34,284 nucleotides of DNA from a virus: positions 1 through 34,284 of the IMG/VR virus record IMGVR_UViG_3300027801_000082, one strand, 5' to 3'. This document shows, one piece after another, positions 1-7,306 of the stretch (positions within the stretch are counted from its first letter, which is position 1; each line of letters starts with the position of its first letter). The notes beneath the pieces were generated by a model, which was not told where the DNA came from, ran no database searches, and saw only the letters and a list, made by a program, of their open reading frames with translations. Made by a program: the position numbers and the translations under genes.

Positions 1-289
1 CTGATTCTGGACATCGACATTGAATTTCAATATCATCTCTGTCTGACAATATTGCCCAATGCACCCACGATTTGAGTGCTGCAGAGGATAATTTTCCATA
101 AAACTTTTCTTCCAAATCTCTTGTTCGGGACTCAGGAGTATCTATTCCAAGTAAACGAATTCTATTACATATACGTACATCAAAACCTAAATCAAAAACT
201 GCATCGATAGTATCTCCATCGACAACTCTTTCCACAGTAGATATGTTATAGATAAACTCGCATGGTTCTTCGTTAATATATTCAGCCAT
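1..289 (-). CDS. Thermonuclease (SNase-like) family protein, C-terminus beyond window
   Basis: I translated this frame directly: it is open from an ATG at 289 to the window edge (96 codons). Residues about 17-52 carry the staphylococcal-nuclease hallmark: VERVVDGDTIDA, then an arginine-rich strand and RLLGIDTPESR. In SNases the DGDT and GIDTPE aspartates bind calcium and an Arg contributes to phosphodiester cleavage. No signal peptide is present, so a cytoplasmic nuclease acting on DNA or RNA is inferred. The catalytic C-terminal part is cut off. The gene lies 9 bases downstream of the next gene on the same strand. Confidence 0.85.
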   Translation of the reverse strand, partial: MAEYINEEPCEFIYNISTVERVVDGDTIDAVFDLGFDVRICNRIRLLGIDTPESRTRDLEEKFYGKLSSAALKSWVHWAILSDRDDIEIQCRCPES

Positions 290-298
290 TTTTTTCCT

Positions 299-586
299 TT
301 AATATCTTCGATCTTCCCATTCAAAGGTCCAATCATTGTCTATATGTGTAACTTTAACTCTACCCAAATCCATAGTTTCAGGATAAAAGAAAATGTAATT
401 TTCTCCACCTAAATTAGTTTCTCTTCCAGCATATCTAGGATTAACAGCATTAGGTTCTCCTCTATTAACTCCTGCTTGCCGTTCTGCTAAATCAGCTGTT
501 AAGGTAGCTTCATATTTTTTTCTTTGAAATCCAGCCTGAATAAATCTTGCTGGTTGATTTCTATAACCACCCCTATACTCTGACAT
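299..586 (-). CDS. Hypothetical phage protein (95 aa)
   Basis: The start ATG is preceded by AAAGGA at a good distance. The N-terminus is rich in Arg, Gln and Tyr (SEYRGGYRNQPARF), and the C-terminus ends in an aromatic/acidic stretch (NDWTFEWEDRRY). There are no membrane segments or recognisable motifs. It lies between the tmRNA coding piece and the thermonuclease gene. Function unknown. Confidence 0.75.
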   Translation of the reverse strand: MSEYRGGYRNQPARFIQAGFQRKKYEATLTADLAERQAGVNRGEPNAVNPRYAGRETNLGGENYIFFYPETMDLGRVKVTHIDNDWTFEWEDRRY

Positions 587-605
587 ATTTTTAATTCCTT
601 TATGA

Positions 606-805
606 TGAATGTGGTGGCCGGTTCTTCTGTTTCCAAGCGACCGGCCGGAGGACTATCCTCTAACTCAGCTATAATCTACGCAGCGAGTGCGTAAGAATAT
701 GCGGTATAATCGTTGTTATTTGCGATTAAGTTATTTGATTGTAGGTAATCACCCTATTCGTTCTCTCTGATACCTTCATTAGCAATCGAATTCCATAACA
801 GCCCC
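606..805 (-). ncRNA. ssrA: tmRNA coding piece (circularly permuted ssrA), tag ANNNDYTAYSYALAA
   Basis: The minus strand begins at 805 with GGGGCTG, the universal tmRNA 5' acceptor strand, followed by TTATGGAATTCGA, which matches the D-loop-like segment of bacterial tmRNAs. A resume codon GCA at 721-723 opens a 15-codon tag frame ending at a TAG (676-678): ANNNDYTAYSYALAA. The terminal ALAA is the classic ClpXP degradation signal. Downstream hairpins are GAGGA/TCCTC and GGCCGGT/ACCGGCC (640-646 with 616-622). The matching 3' acceptor strand lies upstream at 909-919, so the gene is permuted and would give a two-piece tmRNA. The 3' end of this piece is approximate. Confidence 0.9.
676..723 (-). 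other. tmRNA proteolysis-tag reading frame
   Basis: Fifteen codons plus TAG encode ANNNDYTAYSYALAA. The context ATCGCAAAT resembles the resume-codon context of Escherichia coli tmRNA (GTCGCAAAC). It is translated after trans-translation switches to the tmRNA. The hydrophobic C-terminal LAA is what ClpXP and ClpAP recognise in known tags. Confidence 0.88.
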
Positions 806-806
806 A

Positions 807-899
807 TCAACGAAAATCATACCCAATATAGAGTGTGGCATAAGTTAAACACAATCCAAGTAATATCATTATTGCAAGCCACATTAATTTCTTTTCCAT
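807..899 (-). CDS. 30-aa membrane microprotein inside the tmRNA intervening segment
   Basis: An ATG at 897-899 is preceded by AAGGA eight bases upstream and opens a 30-codon frame: a short basic N-terminus (MEKKL), a hydrophobic helix of about 18 residues, then YIGYDFR and TGA. The stop ends one base before the mature 5' end of the tmRNA coding piece. The gene therefore occupies almost the whole segment between the two tmRNA pieces. A single transmembrane helix is predicted by eye. Function unknown; a holin-like or regulatory membrane peptide is possible. Confidence 0.6.
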   Translation of the reverse strand: MEKKLMWLAIMILLGLCLTYATLYIGYDFR

Positions 900-908
900 A
901 ATCTTCCT

Positions 909-975
909 TGGTGGAGCTGGCCGGAATCGAACCGGCGTCTTACTTAACTATTCTTTCAGGTCATCAAACAAATTC
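909..975 (-). ncRNA. ssrA: tmRNA acceptor piece (3' tRNA-like end with CCA)
   Basis: The minus strand ends at 909 with CAGCTCC-A-CCA. A T-arm GCCGG-TTCGATT-CCGGC occupies 920-936. CAGCTCC pairs over all 7 bp with GGGGCTG at 799-805 and includes the G3-U70 wobble that defines alanine charging. The sequence just upstream (AGACGC) resembles E. coli tmRNA (GGACGC). The piece lies upstream of the coding piece on the same strand, the order found in permuted ssrA genes. Its 5' end is uncertain and may overlap the stop of the nuclease gene at 964. Confidence 0.9.
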
Positions 976-1650
976 CTTAACATTATTATTTAGTTCATAT
1001 AATTTCTTAGCTTCCCAAATTTTATATATCCAATCATTCCGTTTCTCTACAAACAATTGAGGTTGTTCATTATCAACAGCAATAATTATCACAACTTGTG
1101 AAACTGGTATCTTTGTAAGTTCTTCATATGCTACTGCATAAAAAGCACATTGTGCAAAATAACTTTCACACCATTCTTTTTTCTTGGTTCTATTACTAGT
1201 CTTGTAATCTATCACAGACAGCTTACCATCAAACTCAGCAATCAAATCTGTTCTACCAGCAACACCGAAATGATCTGAATACAAACCAAGTTCTACTCCA
1301 TGGACATTATCGATTCGTTCTAAGAATGGTTCAATGGTTTTGAATAATTCTGCAATGTGTGGTAACTCTTCTTTCAGAAAGTTTTCTTCGTTGAGGATAT
1401 ACTTTTCACAGACACCGTGTAAGCGGGTTCCTCTACGTGAAGCTTTTCCAGAGACTTTGTTCGCTTCGGTTTCTCCAACGCGTTTTCTCCATTCAAGAAT
1501 TGAAGTTTTGCTGAATTCTCCAAGTATACTCGTGATACTTGGGTATAAGGAACCGCTGGGAGTCGCATAATATCTCTTTCCGTTTCTAGATTCATGTTGT
1601 ATGTTAAACGATAGATTTGGTGACTGTCTTAAATGATTAAACTTTTTCAT
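964..1650 (-). CDS. PD-(D/E)XK (RecB/Cas4-type) exonuclease
   Basis: 228 aa. Residues about 125-152 contain GVAGRTDLIAEF, then a short turn and VIDYKTSN: the D...(D/E)xK core of the PD-(D/E)XK superfamily. It is followed by QCAFYAVAYEEL, which fits the conserved Q/Y helix of RecB-like nucleases. The N-terminal YYATPSGSLYPSITSIL is typical of phage members. Such nucleases in T4-like phages process DNA ends during recombination or degrade host DNA. No iron-sulfur cysteine cluster like that of Cas4 is seen. The stop abuts the tmRNA acceptor piece. Confidence 0.85.
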   Translation of the reverse strand: MKKFNHLRQSPNLSFNIQHESRNGKRYYATPSGSLYPSITSILGEFSKTSILEWRKRVGETEANKVSGKASRRGTRLHGVCEKYILNEENFLKEELPHIAELFKTIEPFLERIDNVHGVELGLYSDHFGVAGRTDLIAEFDGKLSVIDYKTSNRTKKKEWCESYFAQCAFYAVAYEELTKIPVSQVVIIIAVDNEQPQLFVEKRNDWIYKIWEAKKLYELNNNVKEFV

Positions 1651-1656
1651 ATCAAA

Positions 1657-1953
1657 TTATAAAGTATTACCTGGAATATTTTGTTTCATATCATTTAGTT
1701 TATCATTAAGTTGACCAACTGCCTTAGGTTGTACAAAATGTTTAGTCTTGATATTATCATAAGCAAAATATGGTGCTGATACTACTTGTGTCACTTCACC
1801 ACCACAGACCTCAAAACCCTGACTAGATGGATTATCATCATGTAGAATTTGTTCCACACAAGGAGATTCTGTTGGAATTTTTCTATCGGCTATCTTTAAA
1901 TCTTTTTCAAAAGTGTAACTACATTGGTTACACTTATAATCATACGTTGGCAT
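1657..1953 (-). CDS. FmdB-family zinc-ribbon protein
   Basis: I place the start at MPTYDYKCNQCSYTFEK, the classic N-terminus of FmdB-type zinc ribbons, rather than three codons upstream. CNQC is the first zinc knuckle. The second half is less canonical: cysteines occur in SPCVEQ and VCGGEV, and the family usually has CPxCG. The C-terminus (QLNDKLNDMKQNIPGNTL) is helical and polar. Family members are small putative regulators of unknown mechanism. It overlaps the upstream gene by 14 bases. Confidence 0.7.
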   Translation of the reverse strand: MPTYDYKCNQCSYTFEKDLKIADRKIPTESPCVEQILHDDNPSSQGFEVCGGEVTQVVSAPYFAYDNIKTKHFVQPKAVGQLNDKLNDMKQNIPGNTL

Positions 1954-2461
1954 AGGCTTCAATCCAGCTTGGAGGTGTTCTCATGTTTTCAACTAATCCA
2001 CCCCATTTAGCATTAGTGTCTTTACATTGTTTCGAATATACTTGTCTAAAAGATTCTATGGAATTTTGAACATCATCTTCAAGAATTTCAACTTTAGTGG
2101 GGCTCGGGAGTACGGTAAGTTCTCCTTCTAGGATATTTCTAGGGACATGACTTAATTTATTATAAAACTTAGACCAATCCTCATGCATGGCATCATATCG
2201 ATACCAATATTCTTTATGTAACCAGAACCACAAATCATGTAACCATTGATAGTTTGAATTATTAGCTTCAACCCACCAAGCTGGTTCTAGAATCGATTCA
2301 TCCGGAGGATCTAAGGATTTAAGTATATCACCCTCCGGATCTAAAGAATAATGTGCTGCCGTTAACATTTTAGTATATGTTAAAATTTTCAATTTCACAT
2401 CTTCATCACAATGTGCATAAGCACACATTTTTGGATCTACATCCAGAAATAATATATTCAT
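1940..2461 (-). CDS. Conserved phage protein, MNIxxLD/HxD family (copy 1)
   Basis: 173 aa. The N-terminal signature MNILFLDVDPKMCAYAHCDE, followed by a Tyr/Lys-rich helix and TAAHYSLD, is shared with the product of 13480-13980 (MNIFYLD..., HADKHCVKMI, STAHRVLD). Both also share a central W..HDLWFWL-type or YDWLFRLFRMLS helix, and a C-terminus with PPxx and a Trp near the end. This pattern recurs in marine phages. Its outline faintly recalls pyrimidine-dimer-glycosylase-like proteins, but I cannot establish that. Function unknown. The copies are diverged paralogues. Confidence 0.75.
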   Translation of the reverse strand: MNILFLDVDPKMCAYAHCDEDVKLKILTYTKMLTAAHYSLDPEGDILKSLDPPDESILEPAWWVEANNSNYQWLHDLWFWLHKEYWYRYDAMHEDWSKFYNKLSHVPRNILEGELTVLPSPTKVEILEDDVQNSIESFRQVYSKQCKDTNAKWGGLVENMRTPPSWIEAYANV

Positions 2462-2476
2462 AATAATAGTTTTATC

Positions 2477-3091
2477 TCACCGTCTTATTGACTTATAAAA
2501 AATATGTTGATCTATTGTTGCTGTTACTTTTTTCTTTTTCGTCCACCTTGGAGCTTTAATATATCTGGCGTGATAGTGAAGCGCACCATCAGTGATATCT
2601 GGGAGATTTTCATTGTTTTTCAAAACATATTGCGCTAACGAAAATGAACTATCCCATAACCTACTGTTTGTTGGTGGTATATCATCTTTGCCATCACAAT
2701 ACCATGAAAATTGACAACGATCTCTTTTTGGTAATTGTTGACCATCACTTGCTGTATAAGTTGGACCCTCATAAACTACTTCACAAACTGTATTTGGATA
2801 CCATGTTGAATTTACTCTATTTAATGTTACTTGGGCAACTGCTAATTTTCCTGCTGTACTTTCTACAGCTGCTTCGAAAAATATATTCTTTGCCATACAA
2901 TTTACTTGTGCATTATGTAATTCATTTTTAATATGTAATATTTCAACAGTCTTACTAATAGTACTCATCTTCTGTTGTTCAGCTGATACGTATACCATTT
3001 CATGTTGGTTACTTACAGTTGACGTTCCACCAATGCTACCAAGAAAACCAGTAGCAAGGAAAACAATAAGAAATAAACTTATTTTTCTCAT
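2477..3091 (-). CDS. Cell-wall hydrolase, SleB family (endolysin candidate) with signal peptide
   Basis: 204 aa. Residues 1-22 form a signal peptide or anchor (MRKISLFLIVFLATGFLGSI). From about residue 64 the SleB/Hydrolase_2 domain is clear: NIFFEAAVESTAGKLAVAQV with the catalytic Glu, then LNRV, a CQFSWYCDGK block, ALHYHA, and a final DQHIFYK. The family cleaves peptidoglycan glycan strands as lytic transglycosylases or amidases. Export through Sec would make this a signal-arrest-type lysin acting in the periplasm (inference). No holin is recognised nearby; the small membrane proteins in the window are candidates. Confidence 0.88.
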   Translation of the reverse strand: MRKISLFLIVFLATGFLGSIGGTSTVSNQHEMVYVSAEQQKMSTISKTVEILHIKNELHNAQVNCMAKNIFFEAAVESTAGKLAVAQVTLNRVNSTWYPNTVCEVVYEGPTYTASDGQQLPKRDRCQFSWYCDGKDDIPPTNSRLWDSSFSLAQYVLKNNENLPDITDGALHYHARYIKAPRWTKKKKVTATIDQHIFYKSIRR

Positions 3092-3120
3092 AGTCCTCTT
3101 ATCTTTGGGTTGCCGTTCTT

Positions 3121-3444
3121 TTAAACTTTACGTTGTGCTCTTCTCGGATTTTTAATATACGTATCAGTGTTGCCCAAAATATTCGAACTAATAAAATTTT
3201 TCCAGTCAAAATCCGATTCCCAGCTATAAGTACCTAATGTGCCAACAAATTTTTGTGTAACCCTATCAAAGTCAAACGTAGTTATTACGTTTAAGGGGGT
3301 TGTTAGCCTGACAGTTAAAGAACGTGGTACACCAGCTGTTGCGAGTAACTTTCGAATCTCGACTTCTTTTGTTACTGCTTCGCCACTACTAGACGTACGC
3401 TTAAATTTTACTATTCTGTCATCTAAATTTTTTAAATTTGCCAT
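3121..3444 (-). CDS. Hypothetical protein (107 aa)
   Basis: A compact soluble protein starting MANLKNLDDRIVKFKRTSSSGEAV, mostly beta-rich by eye (VRLTTPLNVITTFDFDRVTQKFVGTLGTYSWESDFDW is split by turns), with a basic C-terminus. It overlaps the DUF6433-like gene by one base, so the two are probably translationally coupled. Function unknown. Confidence 0.75.
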   Translation of the reverse strand: MANLKNLDDRIVKFKRTSSSGEAVTKEVEIRKLLATAGVPRSLTVRLTTPLNVITTFDFDRVTQKFVGTLGTYSWESDFDWKNFISSNILGNTDTYIKNPRRAQRKV

Positions 3445-3863
3445 TATGGTATTAAATCCGGGAAAGTTGTTTTTACTAAATTATAAGTTAAACCCCGATA
3501 GTTCAACTTTTTATCTTTTATTTGAATTACCAAATCCGCTTCTGTCGGGTGTAATCCTTCTAACATCTGAACAAATAATTGCTCTCTTCTTAATTGACCC
3601 AGACTACTATGACCACCCTCAATGAATAAATAAAATTTTCTAATATTGGGATATAGATAAGTGGGGTTATATTCGTCTGGTGAACCTACCGTTTTATAAG
3701 GAGGTGAGCCTTCTGGCAGAGCAAATTTGATATCTGGATGAAATGCATATTTTAACAATTCCATTAACGGTGTGGATTTATTTTCCAGCAAAATCTTTTT
3801 ACGTTCTGTAATAGATTTTGCCTTTGCGATGTCCTCAAATATAATTGGTATACTAAGTGCCAT
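3444..3863 (-). CDS. DUF6433-like conserved T4-type phage protein
   Basis: 139 aa. The pattern FEDIAKAKSITERKKILLEN, an NxTPLMELLKYAFHPDIKF-type segment, LYPNIRKFYLFIEGG, RREQLFVQMLEGLHPTEADL, and a final KDKKLNYRGLTYNLVKTTFP matches a family I recall from T4-like cyanophages as DUF6433. It is usually found near RNase H, as here (next gene upstream, 3 bases away). Mostly helical; role unknown. Confidence 0.7.
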   Translation of the reverse strand: MALSIPIIFEDIAKAKSITERKKILLENKSTPLMELLKYAFHPDIKFALPEGSPPYKTVGSPDEYNPTYLYPNIRKFYLFIEGGHSSLGQLRREQLFVQMLEGLHPTEADLVIQIKDKKLNYRGLTYNLVKTTFPDLIP

Positions 3864-3866
3864 AAA

Positions 3867-4703
3867 TTAAAACTCCGATAAGTTCTCTGTTAGGTTTTTT
3901 AATCTATGTTCTACAAAATATGTAAGTAATCGTTTTCTATCTCCAACATGTGGTTTCTCGAACTGATTAGATATATTTATACGAATTGTACTAGGAATTT
4001 CACCCAAATCAATTAATTGTTTGTTTCTATTGAAATTACGTAACATTTCATTATTACAAAACATACTTGGTTCCAAATCAAACCAAGCAGAAACCTTCTT
4101 CTTAGATATTGGAGTTTGTCTCCTTCCTTCATCAACAAGCACATTATCATCCGATAAAATATTTGGAACACCATCTCCCACATCACCTCTTATAAGTTTT
4201 TCATGAAGTGACCACTTAGCATCTCCGTCAATAAACTTCTTTTGTATAGGGGAATATTGTCGAACATTAAATTGGTGGAGTTGAATAAAGTCTTTGTCAC
4301 TTGACAAGATCAAAGTTCTCTCACTAGATAGTTCTACTAAGACAGCGATAATATCATCAGCTTCAGCTTTTTCAACTTGTAAAACTTTATATGGAAACCA
4401 CTCTATTAATTCAGCTTTCAATACGTTTAAACTTTCGTATAGATTTTGCCAATCAATATGAGAATTAGAGCTTCTCGCCTTTTTTCTTGATGCTTTATAA
4501 TTCGGAAAGAGTTCTTTCCGCCAAGATTTTCGGTCATCACAACACAAAACCAATTCACCATATTCACTAGCAAACTTAGTTCTATATTGTCGTAGTGAAT
4601 TTAATACCGATGGCCTCAACGTATCCATACTAGTATCACCATACTTTCCTGCTGTCATATATGAAGCAATAAAGATTTGTGAAAAATCAACTAATAGTGC
4701 CAT
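3867..4703 (-). CDS. rnh: RNase H / 5'-3' flap exonuclease (T4 Rnh-like)
   Basis: 278 aa. It aligns by eye over its length with T4 RNase H: LLVDFSQIF near the start, a LVLCCDDRKSWRKELFPNYK block, ADDIIAVLVE with metal-binding Asp residues, SSDKDFIQLH, RGDVGDGVPNIL, and a C-terminus ending YFVEHRLKNLTENLSEF, like KLTNSINEF in T4. The enzyme removes RNA primers and adjoining DNA from lagging-strand fragments. The H3TH motif region is recognisable. It overlaps the upstream glycosyltransferase gene by 17 bases. Confidence 0.92.
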   Translation of the reverse strand: MALLVDFSQIFIASYMTAGKYGDTSMDTLRPSVLNSLRQYRTKFASEYGELVLCCDDRKSWRKELFPNYKASRKKARSSNSHIDWQNLYESLNVLKAELIEWFPYKVLQVEKAEADDIIAVLVELSSERTLILSSDKDFIQLHQFNVRQYSPIQKKFIDGDAKWSLHEKLIRGDVGDGVPNILSDDNVLVDEGRRQTPISKKKVSAWFDLEPSMFCNNEMLRNFNRNKQLIDLGEIPSTIRINISNQFEKPHVGDRKRLLTYFVEHRLKNLTENLSEF

Positions 4704-5832
4704 GTATCTTTTTTTGGTTTTCGTCAGTTTCCATTACTTCTATAGGTGACTGAATTGCGTGAAGGAACTGTTGCCATTGTCCACCACGTAATTGCCAATT
4801 ATAAAACATATCAAAATAACTACGTTGTATCTTCAATAAATTTTGTACATCATCATCCCAAAAATGCTCAATTGCACGCCCTAAAATATGACCATGTACT
4901 TGTGCATGTTTATCTGGGTCTTGTTCATAACCATACATCCAAGGGAAGTTTGCTCCAGTTTCTGGAATAGCTCCAAGATTAGGAACAACTGCCAAACATC
5001 CAGCACTCATTGACTCAATCAAAGTAATACAACTAGTTTCTTCGTATACACTTGGATATGCCATGATATGTTGTGTCTTCAATGCTTCGCGGATTTCATC
5101 ATTTGATACTGTACCATGATAATTAATACCCTCTGTATCTTTAGCACGTTTATATATGTGTCTAAATTGTTCATCTAAGTGTCCACGATCATATATCTGA
5201 AAACTAGAATAAATGTTTAACTCCGCATCCAATCCTTCCTTGAGAGTATTCCTCATGAAGTCCCAAGCATTTAATAATACTTCAAGTCCACGATGAGGTG
5301 TAGAAAAATAACACACATTTATTTTGTCACCCTCTTTTGGTTTCGTATGTTCTGGAATAGGATATATGGAATTCTGTATTACTACTCCACGTTCATACGG
5401 AAATCCTAAATACACATAAAATTGATATTGCTGCCAGTGACTAACAAATACTACACGCTCAAACTTGTCCCAATTTTCTTTATTTTTTAAATGTTGAACT
5501 TCTGGGTCTTGAGCGAGATCATGTATCCAAAGAACTCTTTTTTTATCTTCTTCAAGTTCTCTAACTCTTGTAGAGATAAATTGAAATTGATCTATGAGTC
5601 CTGGTTCACGTTGTTCTATTTCTGTATAGAGCCACTTTCTCATAAGCTCCGTTCCACCCATCGCGTTTATTGATGTAGCAAGTTCAGCTGGAGTACCAGA
5701 ATCACCATCGAAATCAATTTCAAAATCAACCTCATCATCTGGGTTAGATACCGTTACTGAATCTGCTGCGGAGGTTTGTTGAGGAGGGGCTAATATTTCA
5801 AAATTTTCTTCTTGATTCACTGCCTTTACCAT
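4687..5832 (-). CDS. GT-B glycosyltransferase (GT4-like)
   Basis: 381 aa. An acidic, low-complexity N-terminus (about 60 residues, DDEVDFEIDFDGD) precedes INAMGGTELMRKWL and the GT-B fold. FVSHWQQYQF and NSIYP are typical of GT4 acceptor domains. YEETSCITLIESMSAGCLAVVPNLGAIPE near residue 265 carries the EX7E motif and nucleotide-sugar site. It probably modifies phage DNA bases, virion proteins or host surface sugars; the acceptor cannot be deduced. A sigma70 promoter at 5872-5899 drives it, and the start has weak RBS support. Confidence 0.85.
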   Translation of the reverse strand: MVKAVNQEENFEILAPPQQTSAADSVTVSNPDDEVDFEIDFDGDSGTPAELATSINAMGGTELMRKWLYTEIEQREPGLIDQFQFISTRVRELEEDKKRVLWIHDLAQDPEVQHLKNKENWDKFERVVFVSHWQQYQFYVYLGFPYERGVVIQNSIYPIPEHTKPKEGDKINVCYFSTPHRGLEVLLNAWDFMRNTLKEGLDAELNIYSSFQIYDRGHLDEQFRHIYKRAKDTEGINYHGTVSNDEIREALKTQHIMAYPSVYEETSCITLIESMSAGCLAVVPNLGAIPETGANFPWMYGYEQDPDKHAQVHGHILGRAIEHFWDDDVQNLLKIQRSYFDMFYNWQLRGGQWQQFLHAIQSPIEVMETDENQKKIHGTIS

Positions 5833-5871
5833 ATTTTTTCCAATCTTAATAATTTAGGTTGTATAGTATTT

Positions 5872-5899
5872 ATTATACCACATAATCATGATTTGTCAA
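5872..5899 (-). promoter_or_regulatory. Sigma70 promoter of the glycosyltransferase-RNase H operon
   Basis: On the minus strand TTGACA (5894-5899), a 16-bp spacer and TATAAT (5872-5877): both hexamers match consensus. It lies 40 bases upstream of the start at 5832. Its spacer sequence is unrelated to the repeated promoter module found elsewhere in the window. Confidence 0.85.
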
Positions 5900-5905
5900 G
5901 TATAA

Positions 5906-6433
5906 CTATAACGATGCATCAAATTGCCTGTCAGTTAATGCCATCCTCTTTTGGGGTTGAACATTCACAGGACGATTTTCCATTTCGTTTGTCCATACAG
6001 CATTAATATCTGGATAGAATATACCTACAGTTCGTTTTGGTGTACCATCTGGTTCATATGCCATCGCAACACACCGAGGAATCACTTTTTTCGTCTCATC
6101 TTGCCCACTAAACATCCCTATCCAGTCACCAGTTCTAATGTAATGTTCTATGTGTCGAATATATGCTTTTTTATTTTCTGCTGTTGTCAAGGCACGTTGT
6201 TTGTCTTTTACAGACATTTCTTTATTCCGTGATTGAGCAGTAAGCATGGCGATCATTTCTTTATTATGTTTAATCCAATTTTTAACATTAACCAAAGAAT
6301 ATGGATCTTCATCAGTAAGAGATAAAACATACGGATGTACATTCTTATATTCAGCAGGCTTTTTTCTAGCTCTCAACTTCGCCATTCGATCTACTTTTTG
6401 TGCTTGCGTCTCTTTCTTCTTTTTTGTAGCCAT
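5906..6433 (-). CDS. Conserved hypothetical phage protein, basic N-terminus
   Basis: The start is taken at the second ATG (MATKKKKETQAQ), because GAGAT lies at the spacing seen for many genes here. About 175 aa. A Lys/Arg-rich N-terminal 30 residues leads to YKNVHPYVLSLTDEDPYSLVNVKNWI and a helical middle. The C-terminal domain CVAMAYEPDGTPKRTVGIFYPDINAVWT looks like a small beta fold. The pattern is familiar from T4-like marine phages, but no function is known to me. Confidence 0.75.
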   Translation of the reverse strand: MATKKKKETQAQKVDRMAKLRARKKPAEYKNVHPYVLSLTDEDPYSLVNVKNWIKHNKEMIAMLTAQSRNKEMSVKDKQRALTTAENKKAYIRHIEHYIRTGDWIGMFSGQDETKKVIPRCVAMAYEPDGTPKRTVGIFYPDINAVWTNEMENRPVNVQPQKRMALTDRQFDASL

Positions 6434-6458
6434 TATCATATCTCATAAAGGTGTTAAT

Positions 6459-6683
6459 TTAATCAAAGCATTTTTCTTTGATCATTGTTTCAAAAACTCT
6501 CCACAATTTCCTGCATCGAATTTCATGTAATTCACTCAACCCAGACAAAACATTTGAAATTTCATCTTCTGTCATTGAGTCATCTGGATCATCATAATGT
6601 CTTTCTGCTATAGCAACCAAGTCATCTTTAGTTTGCCAAACATTTTGAATTTCTTCTTCTAAATTAAATCTATCGTATTTCAT
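6459..6683 (-). CDS. Conserved small phage protein (74 aa)
   Basis: Acidic helical protein beginning MKYDRFNLEEEIQNVWQTKDDL and containing SMTEDEISNVLSGLSELHEIRCRKLW and FETMIKE. This pattern recurs in T4-like cyanophages as a conserved protein of unknown role. It overlaps the upstream gene by 14 bases. Confidence 0.75.
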   Translation of the reverse strand: MKYDRFNLEEEIQNVWQTKDDLVAIAERHYDDPDDSMTEDEISNVLSGLSELHEIRCRKLWRVFETMIKEKCFD

Positions 6684-6960
6684 ATTTTAAATCTTCTTTG
6701 GGGATTACTTGATATCCTGATTTATTGTAAGCTATTGCTATCGCAAAACCTTCTGGTGTTCGTACCTCTCGTTCCGGTACAATTCTTGTAGTACCCTTTA
6801 ATCTCATAATACGTTCTGAATAATTGTCTGGTATATCTTCTAAAAAAGATTTTCTACGATAAGTAGGTTCTTTAATATTTGCAGAAGTTTTTACTCCTCG
6901 TATCGGGTCTATTGATTCTTCTTCTTCTTGTTCAAAATAACAGCCTGGTGCTACTCTCAT
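6670..6960 (-). CDS. Hypothetical protein (96 aa)
   Basis: Begins MRVAPGCYFEQEEEESIDPIRG, with an acidic N-terminus and a mixed-charge C-terminus (GFAIAIAYNKSGYQVIPKEDL). No known motif. It lies 31 bases downstream of tRNA-Tyr on the same strand and may be cotranscribed with it. Confidence 0.7.
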   Translation of the reverse strand: MRVAPGCYFEQEEEESIDPIRGVKTSANIKEPTYRRKSFLEDIPDNYSERIMRLKGTTRIVPEREVRTPEGFAIAIAYNKSGYQVIPKEDLKYEIR

Positions 6961-6991
6961 AATATTTTCTAATTAAATTTTAATGAATGGT

Positions 6992-7078
6992 TGGTGGGGG
7001 AAATAGGATTCGCACCTACTCAGGCATAAGCCACCAGATTTACAGTCTGGCCCAACTCTCTCGCTTTGGCGTTCCCCC
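6992..7078 (-). tRNA. tRNA-Tyr (GUA), CCA encoded
   Basis: 87 nt. Acceptor GGGGGAA pairs with TTCCCCC (6996-7002). The anticodon arm is CCAGA-CTGTAAA-TCTGG, giving anticodon GUA. The long variable arm is typical of bacterial tRNA-Tyr. The T-arm is GTAGG-TGCGAAT-CCTAT. CCA is encoded at 6992-6994. Phage tRNAs usually compensate for codon differences with the host. Confidence 0.95.
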
Positions 7079-7253
7079 ATAAAATAATTGTTGAGCAGAG
7101 CTCTGGATGTGCGAATGATTGAGCACCTTCATATCTTTCAATGAAACTCCACAAGTCACCCCCTAAGTTATGTATCGTCCTGTGGCGTATACCGTTGGCC
7201 TTCCCACATAACACATTAAATTTCTCCAGAGTAGAGCACTTGTACAAACGCAT
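7020..7253 (-). CDS. Possible small protein overlapping tRNA-Tyr
   Basis: The ATG at 7253 has an excellent Shine-Dalgarno (GGAGGT, 7-base spacing). The 77-residue frame (MRLYKCSTLEKFNVLCGKAN...) looks protein-like for the first 58 residues, but its last 20 codons run into tRNA-Tyr, where the sequence is fixed by the tRNA. It is either a real gene ending within the tRNA or an accident. No family recognised. Confidence 0.35.
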   Translation of the reverse strand: MRLYKCSTLEKFNVLCGKANGIRHRTIHNLGGDLWSFIERYEGAQSFAHPELCSTIILWGNAKARELGQTVNLVAYA

Positions 7254-7306
7254 GCGGTCTACCTCCGCTCCGCCTACAAGGTGTCATTTACTCAACAAAT
7301 TCAATA

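Noticed and set aside
1334-1570. Plus-strand open frame inside the PD-(D/E)XK nuclease gene
   Set aside because: Antisense shadow of a well-supported gene; its composition follows the reverse of the real codons and it has no RBS.
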